A stretch of DNA of 11,703 nucleotides from Sphingomonadales bacterium (lineage in GTDB: Bacteria > Pseudomonadota > Alphaproteobacteria > Sphingomonadales > Sphingomonadaceae): positions 1 through 11,703 of the forward strand of contig JAFLDC010000045.1 of the NCBI GenBank assembly GCA_017302775.1. The letters run 5' to 3'. Of this stretch, positions 1-7,381 are shown in pieces. Position numbers and translations under genes: made by a program. A model generated the notes under the pieces. The model had not been told where the DNA came from. It worked only from the letters and a program-made list of their open reading frames with translations, and did not search any database. How positions within the stretch are numbered: the stretch's first letter is position 1; the number at the start of each line of letters is the position of its first letter.

Positions 1-1460
1 ACGGGGTGGTGTTTCCCTCGGGCTTCCAGTCCCACGCCGCGACCGAGACGTGCCCTGGCCATTCAACCTTGCTCACCGGCGTACGCCCAGCGCGCAACGG
101 CATCATCGCCAATTCCTGGTTCGAACCGGATGGTCCACGCGGCGAAAAGCCTATTTATTGCGCCGAGGACGCAAGCGATCCGGCCAGTTCGGCGCGCAAC
201 CCGGTGGTATCTCCGCGCAACCTCAAAGTGCCAACCTTGGGCGAGCTGATGAAGAGCGCCAATCCCGCAACTCGCAATGTCGCCGTTTCGGCCAAGGATC
301 GTGCGGTGATGATGATGGGCGGACACAATATCGATGCTGCCTGGTGGTGGAAGAACGGTGCCTTCGTTACCCTGGGCGGGCGGGGTAGCACCCCGGCGGT
401 TGACAAGGTCAACGCAGTCGCTGCCGCAACGATCAAGAAGGGCGCGCCAGCCTTGCCAATCCCGGCTTGGTGTGCACCGAATAACCATGCTGTACCGGTG
501 GGCAAGACCACGCTCGGTACCGGGCGATTTGCTCTGGAAGCCGGGAAGGAATCGCAATTTCGAATATCACCGCGGATGGATTCGGCCACGGTGGATCTGG
601 CTATCGGCTTGGCCGAAGAGATGAAATTAGGACAGGGGGCAGCTCCGGATGTCTTGTCGGTTTCACTTTCCGCGACGGATTATGTTGGCCACGCCACGGG
701 TGTAGGGGGCGCGGAAATGTGCATCCTGCAAAACCAGCTCGATCGTGATCTGGGCCGTTTGTTTGCATATCTTGATAGCAAGCGGATCGACTACATGGTG
801 GTATTGAGCGCTGATCACGGCGGACTGGATATGCCGGAGCGGATGGATCAGCAGGCCTACCCCCGGGCAGAGCGTGTCGATCAGGCCCTGGCCCCTGCCA
901 ATCTGGCCAAAGCGGTCAAGGAAAAGACAGGTATCACCGTAGACGGCCCGCTGGTGTTTGGCGATGCCCCGATGGGTGATCTCTATCTTAGCCGTAAGCT
1001 CACCCCGGTTCAGAAGGCGAAGGCCAGCGCGGCTCTAGTAGCGATCCTCAAAAACCATCCGCAAGTTGCCGCGGCCTACACCGCTGCCGACCTTGCCGGT
1101 ACACCGCTGCCCACCGGAAACCCGCAGGATTGGGGGCTGAAGGAACGCGCCCGTGCGTCATATTACCCTGGTCGGTCGGGCGATGTCGTGCTGCTGCTGG
1201 AAAGGACCGTAACACCCATTCCCGAGCCGATGCCGGGCAGTTACGTGGCCACTCATGGCAGTGCGTTCGATTATGATCGGCGCGTACCGATCCTGTTCTG
1301 GCGCAAGGGTATTCATGCCTTTGAGCAACCGCAGCCGGTTGAGACGGTTGATATTGCGCCGACCCTGTCCGCGATCCTTGGCCTGCGCATATCCGACGGC
1401 ACGTTCGATGGGCGATGCCTCGATCTGGACGGCGGGGCCGAAAACACGTGCGGACAGTGA
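1..1460 (+). CDS. Secreted alkaline phosphatase of the SPAP/PhoK type (5' partial)
   Basis: This is a phosphomonoesterase of the type I phosphodiesterase/nucleotide pyrophosphatase superfamily. Such enzymes release phosphate from organic phosphates in the periplasm or outside the cell. The frame is open to the left edge, so the GTG at 6 need not be the start. Numbering from that codon, the ETCPGHSTLLTG motif gives Thr15 as probable nucleophile, followed by Asn36 and by Lys97-Asp98-Arg99. The zinc ligands appear as Asp225 and His229 (TDYVGH), Asp270-His271 (SADHGG) and His417 (ATHGS). From memory, these sit at the same relative spacing as Thr89, Asn110, Lys171, Arg173, Asp300, His304, Asp345, His346 and His491 of the Sphingomonas alkaline phosphatase SPAP/PhoK. 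That implies about 74 residues missing upstream, including the signal peptide and the first zinc-binding Asp. The catalytic residues visible are intact. The C-terminus holds two cysteines that could pair. The next gene follows after 7 bases. The class is secure; the natural substrate is not known. Confidence 0.9.
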   Translation, partial: GVVFPSGFQSHAATETCPGHSTLLTGVRPARNGIIANSWFEPDGPRGEKPIYCAEDASDPASSARNPVVSPRNLKVPTLGELMKSANPATRNVAVSAKDRAVMMMGGHNIDAAWWWKNGAFVTLGGRGSTPAVDKVNAVAAATIKKGAPALPIPAWCAPNNHAVPVGKTTLGTGRFALEAGKESQFRISPRMDSATVDLAIGLAEEMKLGQGAAPDVLSVSLSATDYVGHATGVGGAEMCILQNQLDRDLGRLFAYLDSKRIDYMVVLSADHGGLDMPERMDQQAYPRAERVDQALAPANLAKAVKEKTGITVDGPLVFGDAPMGDLYLSRKLTPVQKAKASAALVAILKNHPQVAAAYTAADLAGTPLPTGNPQDWGLKERARASYYPGRSGDVVLLLERTVTPIPEPMPGSYVATHGSAFDYDRRVPILFWRKGIHAFEQPQPVETVDIAPTLSAILGLRISDGTFDGRCLDLDGGAENTCGQ

Positions 1461-1462
1461 GG
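1457..1462 (+). promoter_or_regulatory. Ribosome binding site of the UbiH-family gene
   Basis: GTGAGG lies 5 bases before the ATG at 1468 and overlaps the TGA stop (1458-1460) of the phosphatase gene. It decides this ATG over the many upstream in-frame codons, which would lie inside the phosphatase reading frame. The placement suggests that ribosomes finishing the phosphatase can reinitiate here. Confidence 0.55.
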
Positions 1463-1467
1463 CTGGC

Positions 1468-2694
1468 ATGACGCAAAAAGGTTCTGATCGGCGCGATCTG
1501 ATAATCCTTGGCGGCGGGTTGGTGGGAATGACCCTGGCGCTGGCAGCAGCGCAGCGCGGCATCACCAGCCACGTGATTGACAAGGCCCTTCCAGAGGAAT
1601 TGACCGCGGAGGGCATTGATGGACGAGCCTCAGCGATTTCAACCGCCAGCTGGAATCTGTTCACCAATATCGGACTGGCTGAACGACTGGCTCCGCTGGG
1701 CTGCGCGATCGAGGCGATCGCCGTGACCGATGGAATGAAGCCGGGCCGGATCGATTTCAAGCCCGAACCGGGCGACGGCACGCTGGGCCGCATGTACGCT
1801 AACCGTGATATTCGGCTAGCATTGTTTGAAGCGGCCCGGAACGAACCAGCGATCGCCTGGTCGAGCGGCGTCGAGCCCGTGCGCCGTGATCGCGGTGAGC
1901 ACGGCGTGGCGGTGGAGCTGAGCGACGGACGCGTTGTTGAGGCCAGCTTGTTGATAGGGGCTGAGGGCCGCCAGTCGCCAACCCGGCTGGAAGCGGGGTT
2001 AACCTCTTCCAAGTGGAATTATGAACATCGCGCTTTCGTCACGGCCATCACCCATGAAAAGCCGCATCGCGGCGTGGCCTGGGAAATTTTCTATCCGGCT
2101 GGGCCATTGGCATTGTTGCCTTTGCTTGATCTGCCGGACGGCCGGCATCGCAGCGCCGTGGTGTGGACCTTTGATGAAAAGGATGCTGCCGGCATCACGG
2201 CATTAAGCGATGCGGTTTTCGTGGGCGAAATGGCTTCTCGGCTAAATGGTGTTTTCGGCAGGATAGAGCTGGCTGCGCCGCGCATGTCGTGGCCGCTCAA
2301 TTTTCATCATGCGGCTCGCATTGTCGAACACCGCCTGGCGCTGGTCGGCGATGCCGCTCACGGTATGCATCCGATCGCCGGGCAAGGACTGAACCTTGGC
2401 CTGCGTGATGTTGGCGCATTGGTCGAAGTGCTGTCGGAGGGGATGCGGCTGGGTCTGGATCCGGGTGATGCGCAAGTCCTGGCCCGCTATGAGCGTTGGC
2501 GCAGCCTTGATAACACCACCGTTATGGCAACGACAGACGCAATTGTTCGCCTGTTTGGCGTGCCTGGCAGACTGCCCAGCCTCATCCGCCGGATCGGCAT
2601 GGCTGGCGTTCAGCGCTCGGGTTGGCTCAAACGCTTCTTCATGGACGAGGCGCGCGGCATGTCCGGCGATTTGCCTGACCTGCTTCGCGCTTAG
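1468..2694 (+). CDS. UbiH/UbiF/VisC/COQ6-family FAD-dependent ubiquinone biosynthesis hydroxylase
   Basis: A 408-residue class A flavoprotein monooxygenase, the usual length for the family that hydroxylates the aromatic ring of ubiquinone precursors with O2 and NAD(P)H. The N-terminal Rossmann motif binding the ADP part of FAD is GGGLVG at residues 15-20. The second FAD/NADPH motif (usually GADGxxS) is GAEGRQS at 164-170, with Glu in place of Asp. The third motif, GDAAHGMHPIAGQGLN, occupies 294-309 and is the hallmark of this family. No signal peptide is present; family members act on the cytoplasmic face of the inner membrane in the Ubi complex. The start ATG is chosen because GTGAGG lies 5 bases before it. 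The gene is probably co-transcribed with the phosphatase upstream, with no obvious functional link. Its TAG stop overlaps the stop of the opposing gene by 4 bases. Which ring position it hydroxylates (UbiH, UbiF, UbiI, UbiL or UbiM role) cannot be told from sequence alone. Confidence 0.9.
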   Translation: MTQKGSDRRDLIILGGGLVGMTLALAAAQRGITSHVIDKALPEELTAEGIDGRASAISTASWNLFTNIGLAERLAPLGCAIEAIAVTDGMKPGRIDFKPEPGDGTLGRMYANRDIRLALFEAARNEPAIAWSSGVEPVRRDRGEHGVAVELSDGRVVEASLLIGAEGRQSPTRLEAGLTSSKWNYEHRAFVTAITHEKPHRGVAWEIFYPAGPLALLPLLDLPDGRHRSAVVWTFDEKDAAGITALSDAVFVGEMASRLNGVFGRIELAAPRMSWPLNFHHAARIVEHRLALVGDAAHGMHPIAGQGLNLGLRDVGALVEVLSEGMRLGLDPGDAQVLARYERWRSLDNTTVMATTDAIVRLFGVPGRLPSLIRRIGMAGVQRSGWLKRFFMDEARGMSGDLPDLLRA

Positions 2695-3614
2695 AAAACG
2701 GCACTACCTGCTGAAGCTGATGCAGCCGGGTTGGCATTAGCCGTCGGCGATGGGCTGACGCCGGGCCCCGGTTGACGAATCTCCTCACCGGTCCCGGCCT
2801 TCAGTTTTTCAGGTTCGGCCAGTGCGGCTTGCTCGATCTGATCCAGTGCCTTGCCAGCTTCGGAATAGCGCCGAGCTTTAGCGATCCACACCGAGGCGGC
2901 CGCACTACCCGGCAAGCGGGACACTTCATCGATTGCGGCATCGATCTGACCGGTGCGTAATAGCAATTGCGCGTGAGCGATCCGCGCCGCCGGTAGGCCA
3001 GAGCCGCGATTGTCGCGGTGGACTATGAACATTCCCGAGATGCGGTTTCGGAACAAGGTCCAGCCGCTTTCGTCGGGATTCGTGCCGGTCAACGCTGGCG
3101 TCAAAGCATCCAGTTCACCGGCCAATTGCGGGAGCGTGACCGGGTTTTTTGCGGCTGCAACAACTGTATTGACTGCGGCCGGGCGTGCCGCTCCAAACCG
3201 CAGCTTTAGTTGATCTTCCAGATAGCCCAGCGGATCACCACGCTCTATCGCCCGGCGGGCAGCGAGTGCGACCAGCATGGCTTCGGTTCGCGCGGTGTTA
3301 CCTTCGGCCGCCGCAGCCTGAAGGTCAATCCGGGCAAGCCGCTGTTCCAAGGCGGCAACCTGTTGCTCCAGCAGTGTACCCGTGAGATGTGCAGCAGCCG
3401 CGCTGGGTGCGGGGCCTGGCAAGGCAGGTTGCGCGACTGCCGCGGGCCGTGCTTCAGCATTGTCAGGCAGCGCCAGCCGACCATCCCAAACCAACCAACC
3501 GACCACAGCGCCGCCCGCCAGGAAAGCGAGAGTGGCCGAACCCAGGATGACACGCAGCTTGCCGCCCTGGCTGGTCGCGGGGAAAGGCTGGGATGATTTG
3601 TATAGATCGGACAT
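2691..3614 (-). CDS. COG4223 / Mic60 (mitofilin)-like inner membrane protein of the hem operon
   Basis: A 307-residue protein with one N-terminal membrane segment (about residues 22-43) preceded by basic residues, so the N-terminus is cytoplasmic and the bulk is periplasmic. An Ala/Pro-rich spacer follows (about 46-75), then a short predicted coiled coil beginning LLEQQVAALEQRLARID. The C-terminal helical part contains a segment like the mitofilin signature (ARRAIERGDPLGYLEDQL). The tail is low-complexity Pro/Ser/Ala. In alphaproteobacteria, Mic60/COG4223 genes typically sit directly behind hemD, as here; this position is the main support for the call. Alpha-Mic60 proteins are linked to inner-membrane shaping and membrane contact sites. 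I choose ATG at 3614 because AGGGA ends 4 bases upstream; a TTG at 3635 would start inside hemD. Gap to hemD is 7 bases. The coiled coil is short for Mic60. The alternative is a HemX-like protein, which fills the same slot in gammaproteobacteria. Function is inferred. Confidence 0.6.
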   Translation of the reverse strand: MSDLYKSSQPFPATSQGGKLRVILGSATLAFLAGGAVVGWLVWDGRLALPDNAEARPAAVAQPALPGPAPSAAAAHLTGTLLEQQVAALEQRLARIDLQAAAAEGNTARTEAMLVALAARRAIERGDPLGYLEDQLKLRFGAARPAAVNTVVAAAKNPVTLPQLAGELDALTPALTGTNPDESGWTLFRNRISGMFIVHRDNRGSGLPAARIAHAQLLLRTGQIDAAIDEVSRLPGSAAASVWIAKARRYSEAGKALDQIEQAALAEPEKLKAGTGEEIRQPGPGVSPSPTANANPAASASAGSAVF

Positions 3615-3618
3615 TTGG

Positions 3619-3623
3619 TCCCT
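3619..3623 (-). promoter_or_regulatory. Ribosome binding site of the Mic60-like gene
   Basis: On the minus strand AGGGA lies 4 bases before the ATG at 3614 and overlaps the last bases of the hemD TAG stop (3622-3624). It favours this ATG over the upstream TTG at 3635. Confidence 0.5.
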
Positions 3624-4353
3624 AGTAGTGGGCAAAAGTGGAGACTCCGCTCAGCGCGCCAGGCCAGGGGTCTTGGCACATCTGGCGGGCCAATGCCAGC
3701 AAGGCCTTGTCCTCGGGGAACGGGATGGTAGCCACTTCACCCCAGCCGTCGCCTGCCGCTGCGGCAATCCGGGCGGACAGGGCCGCAATGCGCAAGGGTG
3801 CCCTGCGAATGCCGTGACGAACGCATTGCGCGGCAAGGTGGCGCGCCGCTTCGGCGGAGTGAACCGCAACGATCGCCGGACGATTCAGCAAACGGATCAG
3901 TTCAACGGGAAGTTCGCGCGGCTTGCTGGCATAAACGACGCGCTCTTCCATCGAGACTCCCTTCGGCAAATTCAGCGCGACACGTTCCTCGCCTGCCAGC
4001 CGCAGCAATCGGTAGTGAGTCGGCTCCAGCTTGGGCATGACATTTTGAAGCGTACCGCCGCCATCAGCCGCCACCTGAAACCCCGCAGCGCGCGCCGCTT
4101 CGGCGGTGATTTCGCCGACCGCATAGACCGGGAGGCCGTGAAGCAAGTCAAGCGCCGGGCCGCCGTGGCGGAACACCATCGGACTTCCGACAAGAAGTGC
4201 ATCGAACTGATCGGCGCGCACCGCATCCCAACTGCGGGGGGTAATGTCAAACAACGGAAAGCCGTGTGCCTCTACTCCGGGCATCGCCTGCAACGCAGCA
4301 AGGCTTGCAGTGCAGCCAGGCTCGGGCCGGATTATCACCAGGGGAACGGCCAT
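3622..4353 (-). CDS. hemD: Uroporphyrinogen-III synthase
   Basis: A 243-residue cytoplasmic protein, of typical length. It cyclises hydroxymethylbilane, the product of HemC, to uroporphyrinogen III with inversion of ring D. This step commits the pathway to heme, siroheme and related tetrapyrroles. The family is poorly conserved and has no invariant catalytic residue. The call rests on the start (VIIRPEPG), the two-lobed alpha/beta pattern with segments such as DALLVGSPMVFRHGGPAL, YAVGEITAEAARAAGF and IVAVHSAEAARHLA, and the position directly behind hemC. The ATG lies 4 bases after the hemC stop, with GGGAG about 10 bases upstream inside hemC, so the two are almost certainly translated from one mRNA. 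The first lobe keeps the usual YAVGEITAEAA-type helix; nothing looks broken. Confidence 0.92.
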   Translation of the reverse strand: MAVPLVIIRPEPGCTASLAALQAMPGVEAHGFPLFDITPRSWDAVRADQFDALLVGSPMVFRHGGPALDLLHGLPVYAVGEITAEAARAAGFQVAADGGGTLQNVMPKLEPTHYRLLRLAGEERVALNLPKGVSMEERVVYASKPRELPVELIRLLNRPAIVAVHSAEAARHLAAQCVRHGIRRAPLRIAALSARIAAAAGDGWGEVATIPFPEDKALLALARQMCQDPWPGALSGVSTFAHY

Positions 4354-4357
4354 GCTG

Positions 4358-5296
4358 CTAGGCTCCCGGGGGGGTGAACTGCTCTCGTATTGCAGGCCCA
4401 GCCCGCTTTAACAGTTCTGCGGCGAGGCGGGCCGGTCCGTCAAGGTCTGCGGCAGCGAAAGTGGCAGTCGCTTCAACCCGTTCTGTTCCGTCGCGGGACA
4501 ACAGCGCCGCTCGCATGGTAAGATCAGCAATCCCCATGGTGGTCAGCACCGCGATCGGACTATGACAGTTGCCGCCAAGTGCAGCGAGCAGCGCCCGCTC
4601 CGCCATTACGCAGCGATGGCTGCCGGGGTCATCAATTGCGGACAAGATGTGGCGCGTGGCAGCATCGCCGGATCGAGCCTCGATGGCAATAGCGCCCTGA
4701 CCCGGTGCAGGCAGCCATTCTGCCGGATCGAGCGGAGTGCCGAAATCCACCATACCAAGTCGGTTAAGCCCCGCCATGGCAAGCAGCGTCGCGTCGGCTT
4801 CTCCGGCTTGAAGCTTTGCCAGGCGGGTCTGAACGTTGCCGCGAATGCCCACGACAGTACAATCAGGCCGGGCGTGAAGCGCCTGAGCAGCACGGCGCGG
4901 CGCACTGGTGCCGATCCGCGCGCCCGGCGGCAGATCGGCCAGACTGTCTGCGCCAACAAGGACGTCGCGAACATCTTCGCGTGGGAGAATGGCGGTGATT
5001 GCAATTTCCGGCGGACGGATCGTCTCTACGTCCTTGAGTGAATGCACGGCGCAGTCGATTTCTCCTTGGACCAACCAAGCGTCGAGCTCTTTGGTCCACA
5101 AGGCTTTGCCCCCGATGTCGGCTAGCGGGCGATCCAGAATTTTGTCGCCGCTGGCCGTCACCGGAACGATTTCAATGTCCAGTTCAGGATGCGCGGCGCA
5201 AAGACGATCACGCGCCTCGTGGGCTTGCGCCATGGCAAGCGGAGAGGCGCGAGTGCCGAGCCGGAGCGGGGCGGCTTTTAAGGATAAGTCTGGCAT
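4358..5296 (-). CDS. hemC: Hydroxymethylbilane synthase (porphobilinogen deaminase)
   Basis: A 312-residue enzyme of normal length that polymerises four porphobilinogens into the linear tetrapyrrole hydroxymethylbilane. Domain 1 opens with LGTRASPLAMAQA (residues 13-25). The catalytic Asp is Asp89 in HSLKDV (85-90), equivalent to Asp84 of the E. coli enzyme. The dipyrromethane cofactor is carried by Cys244 in GGNCHSPIAV, equivalent to E. coli Cys242. Arginines of the cofactor and substrate pocket are present in RIGTSAPRRAAQ. The ATG at 5296 is preceded at 5 bases by AAGG and further up by AGGA. It is the first gene of a hemC-hemD-Mic60-like transcript. The promoter must lie in the 43-base gap to tsaD or inside the start of tsaD. 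A run of 7 C near the 3' end encodes part of FTPPGA and does not disrupt the frame. Confidence 0.97.
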   Translation of the reverse strand: MPDLSLKAAPLRLGTRASPLAMAQAHEARDRLCAAHPELDIEIVPVTASGDKILDRPLADIGGKALWTKELDAWLVQGEIDCAVHSLKDVETIRPPEIAITAILPREDVRDVLVGADSLADLPPGARIGTSAPRRAAQALHARPDCTVVGIRGNVQTRLAKLQAGEADATLLAMAGLNRLGMVDFGTPLDPAEWLPAPGQGAIAIEARSGDAATRHILSAIDDPGSHRCVMAERALLAALGGNCHSPIAVLTTMGIADLTMRAALLSRDGTERVEATATFAAADLDGPARLAAELLKRAGPAIREQFTPPGA

Positions 5297-5339
5297 CGTG
5301 CCTTGTCCTATTGTGCAATGTCACTAAGGGAAAGTGGCC
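5297..5339. promoter_or_regulatory. Divergent intergenic region between hemC and tsaD
   Basis: Only 43 bases separate the two divergent start codons. The region holds both ribosome binding sites and a small dyad ATTG-TG-CAAT (5310-5319). I could not identify convincing -35/-10 pairs on either strand, so the promoters probably extend into the 5' ends of the two genes. Transcription from the two sides may interfere. Confidence 0.5.
5326..5333 (+). promoter_or_regulatory. Ribosome binding site of tsaD
   Basis: AAGGGAAA lies 6 bases before the ATG at 5340. A GTG at 5334 in the same frame directly abuts this site and is too close to it to be used, so the ATG is the start. Confidence 0.6.
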
Positions 5340-6380
5340 ATGGCGCTTGTCCTCGGAATTGAATCCTCGTGTGATGAAACGGCGGCAGCGCTGGTTGATG
5401 GCGAGCGACGCATCGTAGCGCAGCGGATCGCCTCGCAGGACGACGCGCACCGTCCCTATGGCGGAGTGGTGCCAGAGATTGCGGCACGCGCCCATGCTGA
5501 GCGGATTACGCCCCTGATCGCCGCCACTCTGGCTGACGCCGGCATGAAGTTGCAGGATGTTGATGCCATCGCTGCGACAGCCGGACCGGGCCTTATCGGG
5601 GGGGTGATGGTCGGCCTGGTCAGCGCCAAAGCGTTGGCGATGGCCAGCGACAAACCACTGATCGCAATCAATCATCTGGAGGGTCACGCGCTGTCGCCGC
5701 GGCTTGCCGAGCCAACCTTGCAGTTCCCCTATCTGTTGCTGCTGGTGTCGGGTGGGCACTGCCAATTGCTGCGTGTTGACGGCGTGGGATGCTATCGCCG
5801 TCTTGGCACCACAATCGACGATGCGCTGGGCGAAGCTTTTGACAAGACCGCGAAAATTCTTGGCTTGGGTTTTCCGGGCGGTCCAGCGGTTGAGCGCCTG
5901 GCGCGGGATGGCGATCCAGGCAAAGTTCGGCTGCCGCGTCCGTTACAGGGTACCGCAGAACCGCACTTCAGCTTTGCCGGGCTGAAAAGCGCAGTGCTAC
6001 GGGCCAAGGAGGCGATGGACAGGCAGGATGTATATTCCGATGCCGATCTCGCCGCCGCGTTTCAAATGGCGGCGATCGATTGTGTGATCGATCGAACTCG
6101 CACCGCACTAAGTCTAACGTCGTGCCCCTCTGCACTGGTGGTTGCTGGCGGTGTGGCTGCCAACCATGCTGTGCGTTCAGCGCTTGAAGAGTTGGCGCAG
6201 GAGCATGATCTGCCCTTTGTCGCGCCACCGTTGGCGCTGTGCACCGACAACGCGGCGATGATTGCCTGGGCTGGGACCGAACGATTGGGCCAATCTGATT
6301 CGCTTGAGTTCGCTGCGCGGCCCCGCTGGCCGCTTGATCCGGATGCGGCCCCGGTGCGCGGCGCGGGGGTAAAAGCGTGA
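5340..6380 (+). CDS. tsaD: tRNA N6-adenosine threonylcarbamoyltransferase TsaD
   Basis: A 346-residue protein of the Kae1/TsaD family (ASKHA fold). With TsaB and TsaE it transfers the threonylcarbamoyl group made by TsaC to A37 of tRNAs reading ANN codons, forming t6A. The N-terminus GIESSCDETAAAL is the family signature. The metal site is visible as His112 and His116 (NHLEGH) and Asp303 (CTDNAAM). The nucleotide-binding stretch LLVSGGHCQL and the GEAFDKTAKILGLGFPGGP block are intact. The start is ATG 5340, set by AAGGGAAA upstream. Its TGA stop overlaps the GTG start of gpsA by 4 bases. The role as an essential, conserved gene is established for the family; tsaB, tsaC and tsaE are not in this window. 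Confidence 0.97.
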   Translation: MALVLGIESSCDETAAALVDGERRIVAQRIASQDDAHRPYGGVVPEIAARAHAERITPLIAATLADAGMKLQDVDAIAATAGPGLIGGVMVGLVSAKALAMASDKPLIAINHLEGHALSPRLAEPTLQFPYLLLLVSGGHCQLLRVDGVGCYRRLGTTIDDALGEAFDKTAKILGLGFPGGPAVERLARDGDPGKVRLPRPLQGTAEPHFSFAGLKSAVLRAKEAMDRQDVYSDADLAAAFQMAAIDCVIDRTRTALSLTSCPSALVVAGGVAANHAVRSALEELAQEHDLPFVAPPLALCTDNAAMIAWAGTERLGQSDSLEFAARPRWPLDPDAAPVRGAGVKA

Positions 6381-7381
6381 CAGGTAAAGCTGAACGGATT
6401 GGCGTGATCGGTGCTGGCGCATGGGGTACAGCTCTGGCTCAGGCCATGGCCAGTGATGGCTCGTCAGTATTGCTATGGGCGCGTGAAACGGAACTGGTTG
6501 ACGAGATAAACCGGTCGCGCACAAATAGCCTGTTCCTGCCTTCGGCGCGATTGGCGCCTACGATCCATGCCACCGGCGATCTGGCTGAGCTGGCTGAACT
6601 GCCGGTGCTGCTGGTAGTGACTCCGGCACAGCATCTGGCCCGGGTGCTGGCTGGATTGACGGCGGGGCGGCGTGATCTGGTCCTTTGCTCCAAGGGGATC
6701 GAGGCCGGGACCGGGCGACTGATGTCTGACGTTGCCGCGGAGGCAGCACCACAAGCCGATATTGCAGTTCTTTCCGGTCCGACTTTCGCGCATGAAGTCG
6801 CTGCCGGTTTACCGACTGCGGTGACCCTGGCCTGTGCCGGAGGAGAGGGGCAATGGCAGCGTCTCGCGCCAGCTGTTTCACGCCCGTCGCTGCGACCCTA
6901 CTACTCGGATGACGTGATTGGTGCCGAAATCGGCGGTGCGGTCAAAAATGTCCTCGCGATTGCCTGCGGCGTGGTCGAGGGGTTGGGCTTGGGCCAGAAC
7001 GCCCGCGCTGCGCTGATTGCGCGCGGCTTTGCGGAGATGACGCGATTTGGCATGGCCCGCGGCGCTCAGGCCGAGACACTTGCCGGGCTGTGCGGGCTCG
7101 GCGATCTGGTGTTGACCTGTTCATCCATTTCCAGCCGCAACTTCTCACTGGGCAAGGCGCTGGGCGAGGGGCTTTCCGCAAGCCAGGCACTTGCCGGCAA
7201 AAACAGCGTGGCAGAAGGCGCCCATACCGCACCGGTACTGGCGGAGTTGGCTGACCGGACGGGTGTCGCGATGCCGATCGTCACCGCGGTCAATCGCCTG
7301 CTGAAGGGTGAGGCACCCGCGCGCGCTGTCGTTGCAGAACTACTCGCCCGTCCGCTGAAGGCCGAGGGCGAAGGATTGTGA
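6377..7381 (+). CDS. gpsA: NAD(P)+-dependent glycerol-3-phosphate dehydrogenase
   Basis: A 334-residue cytoplasmic enzyme that reduces dihydroxyacetone phosphate to sn-glycerol-3-phosphate, the backbone for phospholipids. The Rossmann motif is GAGAWG at residues 12-17. Conserved lysines are Lys106 (CSKGIE) and the catalytic Lys190 (GGAVKNVLA, matching E. coli Lys195). The blocks LSGPTFAHEVAAGLPTAV and GLCGLGDLVLTC are also characteristic. It starts with GTG at 6377 inside the tsaD stop (GTGA overlap), with GGGGG about 7 bases before it, so translation is probably coupled. Its own TGA overlaps the GTG start of the flippase gene in the same way. Length is normal and nothing is missing. Confidence 0.97.
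   Translation: MTGKAERIGVIGAGAWGTALAQAMASDGSSVLLWARETELVDEINRSRTNSLFLPSARLAPTIHATGDLAELAELPVLLVVTPAQHLARVLAGLTAGRRDLVLCSKGIEAGTGRLMSDVAAEAAPQADIAVLSGPTFAHEVAAGLPTAVTLACAGGEGQWQRLAPAVSRPSLRPYYSDDVIGAEIGGAVKNVLAIACGVVEGLGLGQNARAALIARGFAEMTRFGMARGAQAETLAGLCGLGDLVLTCSSISSRNFSLGKALGEGLSASQALAGKNSVAEGAHTAPVLAELADRTGVAMPIVTAVNRLLKGEAPARAVVAELLARPLKAEGEGL

Noticed and set aside
1158..2012. A 284-codon minus-strand open frame across the phosphatase/UbiH junction.
   Set aside because: Antisense shadow of two clear genes; Arg/Ser/Pro-rich, no motif, no ribosome binding site evidence.
2761..2771. CCGG-GCC-CCGG inverted repeat as a terminator for the opposing genes at 2691-2694.
   Set aside because: It lies inside the coding region of the Mic60-like gene, the stem is only 4 bp, and no T-run follows.
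4368..4374. A run of 7 G (7 C in hemC sense) as a possible frameshift or phase-variation tract.
   Set aside because: The hemC frame ends normally only a few codons later, so slippage would alter just the last residues and the hemD spacing; no evidence of a programmed event.
3382..4377. A 331-codon open frame on the plus strand opposite hemD and the Mic60-like gene.
   Set aside because: It lies antisense to well-supported genes, its composition is Arg/Gly-rich as expected from GC-rich shadow frames, and no domain is recognisable.
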